24,770 nt of DNA from Hypsibius dujardini (Eukaryota > Tardigrada > Eutardigrada > Parachela > Hypsibiidae). How positions within the stretch are numbered: position 1 is the first letter of the stretch; every line of letters begins with the position of its first letter. The DNA lies in assembly GCA_001579985.1 (NCBI GenBank), contig LRSR01009303.1:1-24770 (forward strand). The letters are read 5' to 3'. The notes under the pieces were generated by a model. It had not been told where the DNA came from. It did not search any database and was given only the letters and a program-made list of their open reading frames with translations. Shown here one piece after another: positions 8,625-19,067 of this stretch. The position numbers and the translations under genes were made by a program.

Positions 8625-10960
8625 TTAAGACCGCACCGTCGTGTAGGGTATAGATTCCCCAAAAGTGTCCCATAACCTTGCAATTTCTGAACAATTAACG
8701 ACATATATTGCACGATTCGTTCCGTTGCACCCGGTTGTGGGTCCAGGCGGGCTGCGTTGCTCCATGAGGAAGAGCAGAAACGTACTCAGCAGTCCGATTA
8801 TCTGAAGCACAGATAACAATTTGAATTTGCACGTGACCCAGAGCGACAGTGTTGCTCACAGTTTCGTCCACCTACGCTAAGAACTGTTCGGTGTGTGATG
8901 ATCCCGAGACCGTACAGTGGTAGCGAGAGATTCCGTTCTCGGAAGCAAACAACCGAAAACTTGCTCAAATGTGAGCGAAGCGTTTGTAGCTCTCGGCGCC
9001 ATAAGGCCCGGTTGTTGTGAAGCAGATCTGCCTTCCCGTTTTCCAGAGCCTGAAGCTCCTGTTCCAGCGATGACTGCAGTTGTTGAACTACGCTGAGTGT
9101 CGCGTCATCCTGTGAAGAAGAAAGTGTTGAGATTGTGAATTTTCAAGTTAATGCAAATTTTAGGTCTACCAATCGAGAGTCGGGTAGTTAACAAGTTTAT
9201 TAGACTGAAAGTAGTGATAGATAGAGAAGTAAACTGGAAGAAAGGAAAGAGGCAGTACAACTACCTCTAAACCTAATACAACACATGATTAGTAAAGTGT
9301 TAACTATAGAATTGATAGTAAAGAGCACACACATCAGAATTACATACAAGTAATTAGCTGTGGCAGCAGAATAGAGTTAATAGGGTAGATAGAGTTACTA
9401 AGTAAGTTATTAGCGAGTCAAATAACTGTGCTGATTGGGTATGAGGACTTGTTGGGCGTGGTCCAACACAAACACTATATTACCTGTACCGGCTAGGGGG
9501 CTTAGGCTACATGTCCCCCTCCCCTTTCTCTTCCCATTCTTCAGCTCTATTTGGTTTTACAAGTGCTGATCAAGGTCCCTTTGAGCATCCTAACAATTTT
9601 GATCATTTTGGAAAGCTCAATTAGTTCCGCAATCTTTCAGTGTAATGACCACGAAGTTTGGACAACGGCAAATAAATGGTGTGGCTACAGTCTCCGGAGG
9701 GAAAATCAAAGTGGGCGCTTTGGTTTTTCAGCATTCGCTAGGGAAATGAATATTTAGAGACTGAACTTGTTTGTGATGAGGAATGATCGAAATTAAAAAG
9801 GCTTTACTGTGTACGCGATAAATCGTCTTATTCGGAGGTGTAATGGTGGCTCTGGATCATTTTATTTAACTTTTTGAAATTCAGCTAGGGGTCCTATGCA
9901 GTGTCCCTCTCCCCCCCCGGTCGTCACGCCTCTGCATGAGACAAAAAAAGCTTGCAGAATTTGAGATATGAATAATTCACCCCCCGCGAAAGTGTGAGCT
10001 CCTGAATTGGATACTCACAATCTGGTTCAAGCGCATCACAGCACGACACGTGACAAGTATCTCAACCACATATATCATCACCGACACCAGGGAGCGCACC
10101 AATGTAAATATACCACTCCCCGGCTGTAAGAAGTTGCAGAGAACCGCATTCAAACAGAGTATATCGAACATCATCGCCATCGTCAACACAACGGTCAAGT
10201 GACTTCGCATTTTCACTGCAATTCCGAGGCTTGTCTCGCGTGCAGCCCATGCCTTAGGAAGGTTCTCGATGAGGTCATGCAACGACGCAGATTCCTCCAA
10301 GATCTCCAGGCATGCACGCGCCGTTCCGTGGCTGAATTCAACAATGACGTTGGCCACGAAGCCCAGGGACAGCAGACGGAGTGATTCCACGGGGTAGCTG
10401 ACAAACGCGGTGAACATTTGATCCTGGAGAAATGTGACCCTCAACCAGGAGATGTTTGTCCTCTCATCCCAGTTGAGCTTTTCTATGTCAGTCAGAAGAT
10501 ACTGACAAACTCGCGCAACAATCATGATAACAATGAAGAGTATAAAGGTCACAAGAATCAATACTCCAAACCCAGAAGGACTCCGAGGCTGCGCCATTAC
10601 TTTAGTAATGGCACGGTTCTCCCGCTGAAAGGTCGACAGGATCTCCGATTTTCTCCAGACTATGGCCATCACCGTGATAGCACCCAGTGTCCGTATGATG
10701 TACTGTGAATAGTCAATGACCTGAAAGATGGACAGCTTCGAAAGAGTGACGTTGTCGCCCTCGTTGACAAACTTGTAAGACGTGCAGCGATATATCAGGG
10801 AGAGACTGCAGGCGATTGCTAGGATGGAAGTCCGCAGAATGCTGCCAACAGTTGAGCGAGTATGTTTCGGAGAACGAAGAACGCCGGCAAATGACAGGAC
10901 ATTAGTAATAACGCCTTGTGCTGAGCCCATTTTATCTCGTATGCGTCTGGAGGTCGCCAT
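8625..10960 (-). CDS. Receptor C: gustatory-receptor-like 7TM protein, 450 aa
   Basis: Three exons: 10019-10960 (314 codons), 8876-9109 (78 codons) and 8625-8801 (58 codons plus TAA). Donors are GTGAGT and GTAGGT, acceptors are CAG, and both introns are phase 0. Exon 1 carries the six-segment block with DYSQYIIR, AWAARE and DILCLN. Exon 2 starts DDATLSVVQQLQSSLEQELQ, probably a short amphipathic helix in the loop before TM7, and ends with FRERNLSLPLYGLG. The last exon starts IIGLLSTFLLFLMEQ. It has a C-terminal tail about 28 residues longer than that of receptor D, its closest relative. The region where B and D have an extra intron is uninterrupted here (LQDQMFTAFVS). Intron 1 (9110-10018) contains a solo LTR. 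Confidence 0.88.
9158..9468 (+). mobile_element. Solo LTR, copy 1 (311 bp) in intron 1 of receptor C
   Basis: Begins TTTTAGGTCTACC (the expected TG start is mutated) and ends GTCCAACA. It is flanked by a perfect 4-bp duplication CAAA (9154-9157 and 9469-9472). It shares long stretches with the inverted copy at 18783-19067, for example TTAACAAGTTTATTAGACTG, AAACTGGAAGAAAGGAAAGA and GGACTTGTTGGGCGTG. No internal retrotransposon sequence accompanies it. It is antisense to the host gene. Confidence 0.75.
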
Positions 10961-11546
10961 TTCTTACGACAAAACTGCAAACTTAATGAAAATCGCTAAA
11001 TTCCATTAGCAACGAAATTGGCTCATTGACTTGGGATAACACATCTTGAACGCACTGACTTTCTCCAAATTAATAAATCGAATAAGTGAAAGCTACCCCG
11101 CGTGCCTACCTGTTTCAACGACTGTGCCTGCAGGTCCGTGCAAAGGTCACCGCTTCTTACGATTCAAAAGCAGATATATCAAACTCTTGTTCTGCACTGA
11201 ATTAGCAATTGAGATTGAAAAAGGAAAACCGGTAAGCCGACTTTTGCAGAAGAAAGAAGTGACTCTATTCGTAAATTGCGAGTCTTGTTATAAATAAACA
11301 TTGTTAAGTCCCGCCGACGTAATTTTGTTTGATACTGACGATGCCTGAATGATTCCGAAGGAATTTGACCCACGCGCACCGACTTGCAGCGATGTATTCC
11401 CGCTGCGGGTGATCTTCACTCATGTTTAATACATATTGTCTTTACCTTGGCAGGCTCCGCGGTCTAATGGAACCATTTATCACTTGCTCCCTTCCCCCGA
11501 TAAATGTTCTGCACGAACAAGCAATTTTCATACGTTACACTGTATA
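10961..11546. other. Upstream flank of receptor C, no gene seen
   Basis: This contains the 5' flank of receptor C. Only short unsupported ORFs occur; no exon, RNA gene or repeat is evident up to the MITE at 11547. Confidence 0.5.
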
Positions 11547-11721
11547 CCGGGTTTGGGAATGCTTTTGAAAAAAAATTGGAACTGTCATCTTTCGGTCATT
11601 ATATAACATATATGGATAGATGTACCCATAAATGAAGAAAGAAACTGGAGTTTACATTTTTTCCTTGATGAGTACATTCTGCGTGTGGCAAAATGTGTTT
11701 CAAAAGCATTCCCAAACCCGG
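11547..11721. mobile_element. TA-flanked MITE, 175 bp
   Basis: Perfect 24-bp terminal inverted repeats beginning CCGGGTTTGGGAATGC and ending GCATTCCCAAACCCGG, flanked by TA on both sides (11545-11546 and 11722-11723). It has no coding capacity. A TA duplication and short size fit a Tc1/mariner-type MITE. Confidence 0.85.
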
Positions 11722-11723
11722 TA

Positions 11724-12114
11724 AACATTACCGATGTGAAGCTAAACACGATGCAGGGGAGTAAGTCCTTTATTTGAATTGAATTATCATGGTGACCGAA
11801 AGTGAACCCCGGCCATTAAGAACGGCTACTAATCCATGGAAAACAAAATTTGTAAAGTTTTACAAAGCAAAAGAAAAACGTTTTCATTAACAAGAGAACC
11901 TGTAGCAACTACACGCGAAGTACCAATTCATATATGTTTGTCCCCCCCCCCCCCCGGGTCAATGTATACATAACCACGCCTTAGAGATGAAACATCTAAG
12001 GCAAGGGACGACGCAATTAAGGGGAACCCGGAGTTTTGTTCTAGTCTGAAATCCATGACAGGTCGCCAAACGTGTTAATTATCGCTCAGCTCGAAAAACC
12101 GACCATTTTAGGCC
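11724..12114. other. Stretch downstream of receptor D, no gene seen
   Basis: It holds a run of about 14 Cs near 11942-11955 and no recognisable exon. The 3' untranslated region of receptor D would lie at its right end. Confidence 0.5.
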
Positions 12115-14834
12115 TCAATAATTTGTTGCGTTGTACGCGACCGTGGATCCGGACAAGTTGCGTTGATCCATCAGGAAGATCAGAAACGTGCTCAGCAGTC
12201 CGATGATCTGAAACACATTGCACAAGTGGTATACCACGAGAATGGCAAAGGCGAGGATCAGAAGGCGTTCTGTGCATGTTTATGCGTAAATGTTTTCCAC
12301 ATACGCTGAGAACTGTTCCATACGTGATGACTCCGAAACCGTGCAGTGGCAGCGCGAGATTCCGTTCTCGGAAGCAGGCACTGGAAAATTTGCTCAAGCG
12401 GGAGCGTAGCGTCTGTAGCTGCCGTCCCCATAAGGCACGATGGTTGAGAAAAGGGTCTTTCTTCCCGTTTTCTAGTAATTGAAGCTCCTGCTCTAGCGAA
12501 GATTGCAGTTGTTGAACTTTTTTTAGCGTTGAGGCATCCTATGTGCAGAAATGACATGCTGTGAAGTTTATCATGCTACCGCATTTTCACCCAGTGAAAA
12601 CGTAGCTGCAAGCACCGTAGTATACCCCTACCCTAATAATAATATGAGACGCATGCCCTTTATATGCTCTGGCAGTTCAAAAGGAAGTAGAATTTTTAAC
12701 TGTTAGAAAGACAAAATTTATTCTCCGAGTGTAAAAAGTACACTTCTTACCTTAACGCAAGTAAAAAAATACCCTAAAAATGTCTTGAACGGTGTAATTG
12801 CCTTGGCGCAGATCAGTGGGTTCACCACGTGCGCTTCTTTGTTAAAACTTAGTGAACAATGAACGCTCAATTTTCAATCCGATCGCATCAAATACTAAAA
12901 CTGCAACGTCAGTTTTGTTTTTATGTTCTGTTATCCTCGCTTTTTTAAAATGCCTAAAGCCAAATGCTCCGGAACGAAAGCGTTTATCCCATCCGACTCG
13001 GACAGATCAATACCAGTTCCGCAATCGTTTCTGAATATCTTGAAGATATCACATGAGCAAGAAGGTGAGCAAGTCGTTGCAAAAACATATAAAGAATATT
13101 TCAATATGTTATGTTGTACTGACATTTTTTTTCGGTTGCCAGATATCGTCGTCTTTGAATATGGAGAGGACAAAGTAAATGATTTGTTCTCCCAGCAAAT
13201 CTCACCATCGCCAAACTACGCACGCGGTTTACGACGGAACTGCTGGAATCGTACACTGACTGGAAGTCGGAATACCTGTTCGGCTCTTCTGGAGTAGCCA
13301 TCATGATTGTTGCCTTTTTTCCCTTTTCCCTTTTTCGGTGGTCAAATTTCCATTACTCGAGTATGTTTGAACCGCGCAATAAATTTACCTTGCAAAAATA
13401 TATTCAAGGTGGGTCGTCTCTTCTATGACCAATTTTGCTATGTGGGAGTATTTCTGAACCGCGGAAGTAATTTTACTATGTCAGTATAATTATGCCCTTC
13501 CGGATGTTTTTGTCATGGAGGGTAAAAAACGGATCTAATGAGTTTATTTGGCAGCGTATTTTTATACTTCTGGTTACCCTTCCTACTGCACCTCTCGCTA
13601 TACCTCCGGAGTATATATTATCATTCGGGCTATCATGTGCAGTACTTCTCTAAAATTGTTTCAAACTGGCGTTAATGCTCTCTTAAGGGAGAGGTGAGAC
13701 ACTGTAACAATCGAAGGCATTACCGTGTCCACTGTATGCTGTATACCGCGTTATATCCTGAGCTGAATACTTACAATGTGATTCAGGCGCATCACAGCAC
13801 GCACCGTTACAAGTATCTCGACCACATACATCCACACCGCCAGCAGCGAGCGTATCACCGTAAAAGTTCCATTCTTCGGCTGTAAGAAGTTGCACAGACC
13901 CGCGTTCAAGCAGAGCATATCGAACATCATCGCCATCGTCAACACAACAGTCAAGTGACTTCGCAATTTCTCTGCAATACCGAGGCTTGTTTCGCGTGCA
14001 GCCCATGCCTCAGGAAGGTTGCCAGCGAGGTCACGCAACGTGGCAGATTCTTCCAACACCCTTAAGCATGCGCTCGCCGGTCCGTGACCGAATTCAGCAA
14101 CGATATTCACCACAAAACCCACGGACAGCAGACGGAGTGATTCCACGGGGTAGCTGACAAACGTGGTGAACATTTGGTCCTGGAGGTGCGAATGACAAAA
14201 ATTGAAATTAGTAAATTTAATTCGTTTTTTTACTTTAAGACTTAGTTCACGATTTATTTTAAGTTTCCTTTGTTTAGTTCAGGTTTGCTATTCGTACCTG
14301 GAGGTAAGTGACATTCAGCCAGGGGATGTTTGTGCTTTCATCCCATTTGAGTTTTGTCATGTCAGTCGTGAGAAGCTGACAAGCTCGAGTGCCAATTAGA
14401 ATGACATTGAAGAGAATAAAGGTCAGAAAGACCAGTGCTCCGGTATTGGAAGTGCTCCTGCGATGCGTCAACGCTTTCACTAGTGCACGATTCTCACGCT
14501 GAAGAGTAGAGAGGATGACCGATTTCCTCCAGACTATGCTCATCACCGTGATAGCGCCCAGTGTCCGTAGAACGTACTGTGAGTAGTCAACGATCTGGAA
14601 AATGGACAAATTCGAAAGCGTGATGCTGCCGCCATTGATGGTGAACTTATAATTCGTGCAGCGATATATCAGGGACAGGCTGCAGGCGACGGCTAAGATC
14701 AATCCACGCGAAATACTACTGACAGTTGAACGCGCATGATTCCGCGACCGTAAGATTCCGCAGAATAGCAGGACGTTTGTAATGGCGCTATTTGCAGTGC
14801 CCACATTAATACGAATCTTTGCAAAGACCATCAT
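12115..14834 (-). CDS. Receptor D: gustatory-receptor-like 7TM protein, 422 aa
   Basis: Four exons: 14298-14834 (179 codons), 13775-14179 (135 codons), 12305-12538 (78 codons) and 12115-12207 (30 codons plus TGA). All introns are phase 0. Exons 1 and 2 together give 314 codons, exactly the length of exon 1 in receptor C. Marks are DYSQYVLR, AWAARE and DMLCLN. The loop exon starts DASTLKKVQQLQSSLEQELQ, and the last exon starts IIGLLSTFLIFLMDQ. I chose the ATG at 14834 (or 14831) because it aligns with the N terminus of C; an in-frame ATG at 14927 would add 31 unlikely residues. C and D are a tandem duplicate pair. D is distinguished by an inserted 118-nt intron, a much longer intron before the loop exon (1236 nt), and a shorter tail. 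Confidence 0.86.
12950..13297 (+). CDS. Unrecognised ORF nested in an intron of receptor D, opposite strand
   Basis: An ATG at 12950 opens MPKAKCSGTKAFIPSDSDRS and continues with a composition that looks coding. A possible 78-nt intron lies at 13065-13142 (donor GTGAGC; acceptor TTGCCAG after a run of T), but the frame is also open straight through. Near 13190 the plausible reading seems to shift by one base, to a frame containing AKLRTRFTTELLESYTDW. That would suggest a broken copy or an unseen splice. I recognise no domain. It may be a nested gene, a decayed transposon ORF or chance. Confidence 0.25.
   Translation: MPKAKCSGTKAFIPSDSDRSIPVPQSFLNILKISHEQEGEQVVAKTYKEYFNMLCCTDIFFRLPDIVVFEYGEDKVNDLFSQQISPSPNYARGLRRNCWNRTLTGSRNTCSALLE
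14180..14297 (-). other. Transposon-like extra intron of receptor D, 118 nt
   Basis: This intron splits LQ/DQMFT, which is uninterrupted in C. The 9-mer ACCTCCAGG occurs at both ends: over the donor junction (CTCCAG/GTACGA) and over the acceptor junction (CTCCAG/GACC). Inside these, the ends are inverted repeats. Read on the sense strand, the 5' end is AGGTACGAATAGCAAA, and the reverse complement of the 3' end is AGGTGCGAATGACAAA, so 13 of 16 match. Direct repeats enclosing inverted repeats are the structure of a small DNA transposon insertion. Confidence 0.7.
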
Positions 14835-15373
14835 GCCGCACGAATAAACTGTAGATTGATGGGAAGCCGTTAAATACAAGTGAAGACCACCATGTTCTAC
14901 TGTCAAACAGCGATTGATGATACTCAAATTTCTGTTACTGAATTGGCAATTGCATTCGTAAGATAAAACTTTCCACTTTTTACAGAGAAAATAACTGCTT
15001 CGGTCTTCAAATTGCTAATGTTGGTTATGTGTTCGCTAACTCCCATTGGCGTAGTGTCTCGTGGCATTGTTGATATTGGATCGATCCCGGATCCGGGGGA
15101 ATGCAACCGACACATGAGTTTTGGGAAGCCGATTAAGAGCAATGTAACCCCGCGACAGGTGACTGTCACCACGCCACGTTCCCTCGTGTGTTTCGCCTCG
15201 TCTTTAGGAACTCCGCGAGCTAGTGAGACGAATTTTCACCCCTCACCTAACCCGCCCAAATTTCCGCTAGGAAACAATTCATTTTATTCATGACTGCGGC
15301 AAGCCATAACTGTAACGGGATTCAAAGCTGGTTAACCTTTCAGCGCTTGTTTCGCTATTTGAACTAACGTACA
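14835..15373. other. Upstream flank of receptor D, no gene seen
   Basis: Two overlapping unsupported ORFs on opposite strands (about 14924-15293) have no recognisable motif, and I do not call them. No repeat or RNA gene is evident. Confidence 0.45.
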
Positions 15374-15434
<61 letters not shown>

Positions 15435-15435
15435 G
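15374..15435. repeat. (CTGT)n microsatellite, about 15 perfect copies
   Basis: Uninterrupted TGTC/CTGT units on the plus strand. The minus strand gives a spurious TDRQ-repeat frame. Between here and the globin-like stop at 15804 I see no gene. Confidence 0.97.
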
Positions 15436-15803
15436 CATTCTACCTGCCTGCATATCTTGTCTCTGAAATCGGTAGAGCTCGCTGTATAAATTGCTGACAT
15501 GCCATTAATTAACGGTGAGGGATGAGATCCATACATCGCAATGATGTTTTTACAAATGCAGATCTTGTTGTTCATGAATAAATTTGCAACGTCAAATTTG
15601 GATTTAAGAACAATAAAATCCATAGGAGTAATAAAAAAAGGGCTAGCCAATGAGGACATTCTGATTGTGATTCAACCCTGTTACTCGAACTCGGCGACCT
15701 TATCGTAAACTGGAAACTCGATTCGCTCGACCCACTTGCCATGTGTTTGTATATTTATAGCAAGCGACATCAAGAAGCGAATGAAGGGGTTAGTTGTCGT
15801 TTT

Positions 15804-17040
15804 TTATTTAGCCTGTTTCTTGATGGCGCCGGCAGCCAGCTGGAGAAACTTGGACCAAGCGCCTTGTGCTTCGCTGTTTTGACTGAAGGACGCGCCGGGC
15901 AGCTTATCTCCGAGGAGGCCAAAAATAACCTGCTTTAGCATCTGTATCCACAGAGAAGAAGAGTTAGCAATTGCGTGAAAGAACCTCAAGAATGGCAGTT
16001 GTATGGTCATTACGATCGGAAGCGAGCTCTCAGATTGCTTCAAGTAAAATTAACGATTTTAACGCGTTGGAACGTACTTTGAAAATGGAATTCTCAGACT
16101 GATTGGCAGCCGCTCCAGACCCCAACACGCCCTGCAAATGGTTGAAAGGTTTTATCAAACGACCCTTGCTCAAACCCTTGTGAAAGGCACGCTGCTGTCG
16201 ACGGACATACTTGCATGAAAAATCCAATCAAAGCATCTGCAAAGATTGTAATTTCATATACCGGCAAATGTGTACTCAAAAGGCAAACAGACAGACAAGA
16301 AGGCAGACAGACAGAAAGACAGACAGACAGACAGACACCCAGGCACATAGACACATAGACACTCAGACAAACAGAGACGTAGAGAAAATAGACATACGTC
16401 ACACGTAGACGGATATGTAGACACACAGACAATCATTCTTACTGGGATTATCGAGTCCACCTGTAATGAGATACATTTTTGGAGGCTTTATATTTTACGA
16501 TCCTAATGAATCAGGGTGAACGTTACATACCAATCAACGGGGCTACTTTTCTGCAAAACAGAAACACCAGCCAATTATCATGATGCTTGCAGGTGAAGTA
16601 TTTTACAGTCGTTGGTCTTGCACGTACGACATTATATCCAACGGGTTGGAGGGAGCGGCGGAGGCTGCCGCGTCAGGTGCTGCCGTTTTCTTACCGAACA
16701 ATTTCGAAACACCCCCCAGAAGTCCTCCAAGGCCTCCGCCACTACCACCACTCCCCCCACTACCTCCGCCCATGAGCTGGTTCTTTATTGTCCTGAAATT
16801 AATTATAAAAATATCACATTATCATTGCACGATTGCGAGAAAAGAAACAAGAGCACGCATTCCGCATTTAATCACGCATTTATTCCGACGGAAATGATTT
16901 TGCACGCACTGTTTAGCCAATTCCATTGCAACATTCTCCTTATTTCCACCCTCGAGGTTGAGCAACTCGGTCCAGTTGGACTGCACAGCCGCCTGCTGTT
17001 TCGGCGCAAGCTGGGCCAAAATATTCTGTGCAATATCCAT
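15804..17040 (-). CDS. Globin-like protein without histidine, 190 aa, seven exons
   Basis: My exon model is 16910-17040, 16607-16792, 16531-16550, 16443-16460, 16211-16236, 16078-16131 and 15804-15941. It totals 573 nt, with every junction GT-AG, all phases agreeing and one open frame to TAA. Globin marks: an A-helix-like LAPKQQAAVQSNWTELL with Trp23; LDNPNAL (115-121) as the E-F corner; a last exon MLKQVIFGLLGDKL...AQGAWSKFLQLAAGAI resembling helices G-H, with Trp174. Intron 1 is phase 2 after the second-helix region, and the last intron is phase 0 ahead of the G-helix part, like the classic globin introns B12.2 and G7.0. Odd points: a Gly-rich insert (52-71), three exons of 18-26 nt, and no His or Cys at all. 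The F8 position aligns to Ala134 and E7 to Tyr100. Weakest junctions: donors GTGCGT and GTAAAA. If real it should not bind haem in the usual way. Confidence 0.55.
16285..16434. repeat. (ACAG)n-derived microsatellite in an intron of the globin-like gene
   Basis: A degenerate tetranucleotide array with ACAC and AGAC variants. It is CTGT on the sense strand and occupies most of the 206-nt intron 16237-16442. It begins within about 10 nt of the donor GTAAGA. Confidence 0.9.
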
Positions 17041-17670
17041 ATTTTGCCAAAAAAAACGTAAAAAAAAACAGTTTGATCCTCGATAAAATCAGCCACGAAA
17101 TGTTCCCAACAAAATGAACAAAATGAACAAAATGAATTCGCGGATTTACGCTCTACGGCAAGCAGCGTCTAGAGGCACCAGATCGAGGGTTTTAGTGTGG
17201 AAGAGAGCCCTCGATATGTGAAACAGACTTGAGAGTAGCAAGAGAAAGTGTCTGCTTCTCGTCTGGAGAATTTGCTTCACGCGAGCGAGTTTGTGACTGA
17301 AAATAATTTGCACACTGCAGAGAGACAGGGAAACGAAGAGAAAACCCCTCGAGAGGTTTACTACGCTGCAGTCTGCATGCCATGACTCATCGCCCAGCAT
17401 CGCGCATTCATTTTTTCGGCCTCGTAGTCAGAATAATAACCGGAATGAGGAAGCACATGTGAATGGTCACTACATGCAGATTGTGTAGCATGTATATGTG
17501 AGCACTATGACGTCGTATTGCTTCGGTCCATCGGCTAACACCACATACTCTACCCTGTGTGACTTCTTGTGGGATAAATGCGAATTTATTCCAGTAAACG
17601 TCTGACAGAATCGTGACACGTGAAAGGACGTCTTTCCTTGGTGATGAACGCTGCGCTCCAGTATTGCGTA
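17041..17670. other. 5' flank of the globin-like gene, no gene seen
   Basis: Contains about three copies of a 10-bp unit (AACAAAATGA) near 17108-17138. No exon is supported; the minus-strand ORF at 17146-17400 has no recognisable feature. Confidence 0.45.
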
Positions 17671-18125
17671 CCGTATTCCCCCGATCTCAAGGGACAGTTT
17701 TTTGCCCCACCAGTATATTTGCACCACCCCGGGCCTTCATTGTTCAATGCCATTCACCATATTGTATTGGTAGGTGAAAGTACAGATTTTGGAATTCCCG
17801 ACGCTTGAGCAAACTTTCTGACTGACAAATTTGAACTTTTGAATGCCTGAAATGTGCGCGCGGCTTTTTGAGGCGTATTTACTAGACAGGAAGGTGTTTT
17901 GTTTTGTTCAAGCAAATCAGTGAATCAATGCCTAACGGCTGAGAGAAGCAAATATCAAATCTTAGCATCTCAAGTTTTTGCGAATACATCAATCAACTGC
18001 CGGATAGAGGCTGCGAAGTCTTCAGTCAATCTCAAGAAAGTGAATCTGAATGAACAGTCAATCGAGTTACGGTCTATGCTGTGTGGGGTGGGGCTTAGCT
18101 GTCCCTTATGATCGGGGGAATACGG
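17671..18125. mobile_element. TA-flanked MITE, 455 bp
   Basis: The left end CCGTATTCCCCCGATCTCAA is the near reverse complement of the right end (18083-18125, ending ATCGGGGGAATACGG). Similarity extends over about 40 bp into the GCCCCACC-type sequence. Both ends abut TA (17669-17670 and 18126-18127). The termini resemble those of the element at 19734-19993, so both may be one Tc1/mariner-like family. There is no transposase ORF. Confidence 0.75.
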
Positions 18126-18308
18126 TACATTACTTTCAATACGAGACTTTGCGAGTTATGGAACAAGGCTTTTAGAAATTTCTAGCGGCGAGTTTTGCAT
18201 ATGCGCAAAGGGCGCACATGGTCAGTTGTAAAAATTTAAATGCGCTGAAACGAAGGTTCTGAATTGTAATTATTGGCATGGTACATTATGAGAGGCTCAG
18301 AGCTATGA

Positions 18309-18500
18309 AGCTATTGGAGTTATTGGAGTTATTGGAGTTATTGGAGTGATGCCCTTGTGGCATACTGTGGGGGGGAGGAGGTTTGGAGTTATGAAGTTAT
18401 TGGAGTTGTTGAGTTATGCCATTGTGGCACGCTGGGTGGAGGGTTAAAGTTATGGAGTTATTGGAGTGGTTGGAGTTATGCCAATGATATGATAACTCCA
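18309..18500. repeat. TTATTGGAG minisatellite and derived units
   Basis: Four perfect 9-bp TTATTGGAG units at about 18314-18348 are followed by looser repeats of GGAGTTATGAAGTTATTGG type, with two ATGCCNNTGTGG spacers. No coding sense is evident. The rest of 18126-18782 shows only an AGAGA/GACAG purine tract near 18704-18752. Confidence 0.85.
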
Positions 18501-18782
18501 CTCATGGAGTTAATTTGTTCTCGTACTAATGCACAATAAAAGTGCAAGGGCGGGCCATGTAAAAGGACTCTAGGCAACAAGATTTGTGGAGGATCTATTG
18601 TTTTGAACGTTAAAAAAACAAAATGTTGAAGTTCGCAGCAGACACCACCAAAATGAATCGCCAGTGAGAAAAACCAAAATCAGGTGAGCTCAATTTCTGC
18701 AGAGAAAGAGAGAGACAGAGAGACAGAAACAGGAAGAGAGAGACAGAGAGATGTGAGAAGGTTCCATTCACAAACTGTATAT

Positions 18783-19067
18783 TGTTGGACACGCCCAACA
18801 AGTCCCCATATCCAATCATGTTAGTTCTTTAACTCACGAGTATCATACTTAGTTTGTAACTCTGTCCACTCTATTAACCCTATTCTGATGTATGTGCCAT
18901 TTACCTTCATTTCTATAGTTAAAACTTTACTATATAATAATGTGTTTTATTATTTCTACAGGAGTTCTACTTCTTCTTTCCTTTCTTCCAGTTTATTTCT
19001 CTAACGGTCTTTACTATCAGTCTAATAAACTTGTTAATTATCCACCTGACGGTTGGTAGACCTAACA
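18783..19067 (-). mobile_element. Solo LTR, copy 2 (285 bp)
   Basis: Read on the minus strand it begins TGTTAGGTCTACCAAC and ends GGGCGTGTCCAACA, the TG...CA termini of an LTR. A perfect 4-bp duplication ATAT flanks it (18779-18782 and 19068-19071). It is the same family as 9158-9468 but in opposite orientation. No internal region is present, as expected after LTR-LTR recombination. Confidence 0.82.

Noticed and set aside
15012-15293. 93-codon plus-strand ORF and an 82-codon ORF opposite it
   Set aside because: Composition is not convincing, both strands are open over the same region, and there are no supporting splice sites or motifs.
15288-15659. Minus-strand frame with TDRQ repeats
   Set aside because: Produced by the perfect CTGT microsatellite; the flanks have no coding features.
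16094-16460. Minus-strand frames with VCLSVCLS repeats
   Set aside because: Microsatellite translation in an intron of the globin-like gene; only the parts at 16443-16460, 16211-16236 and 16078-16131 are used as exons.
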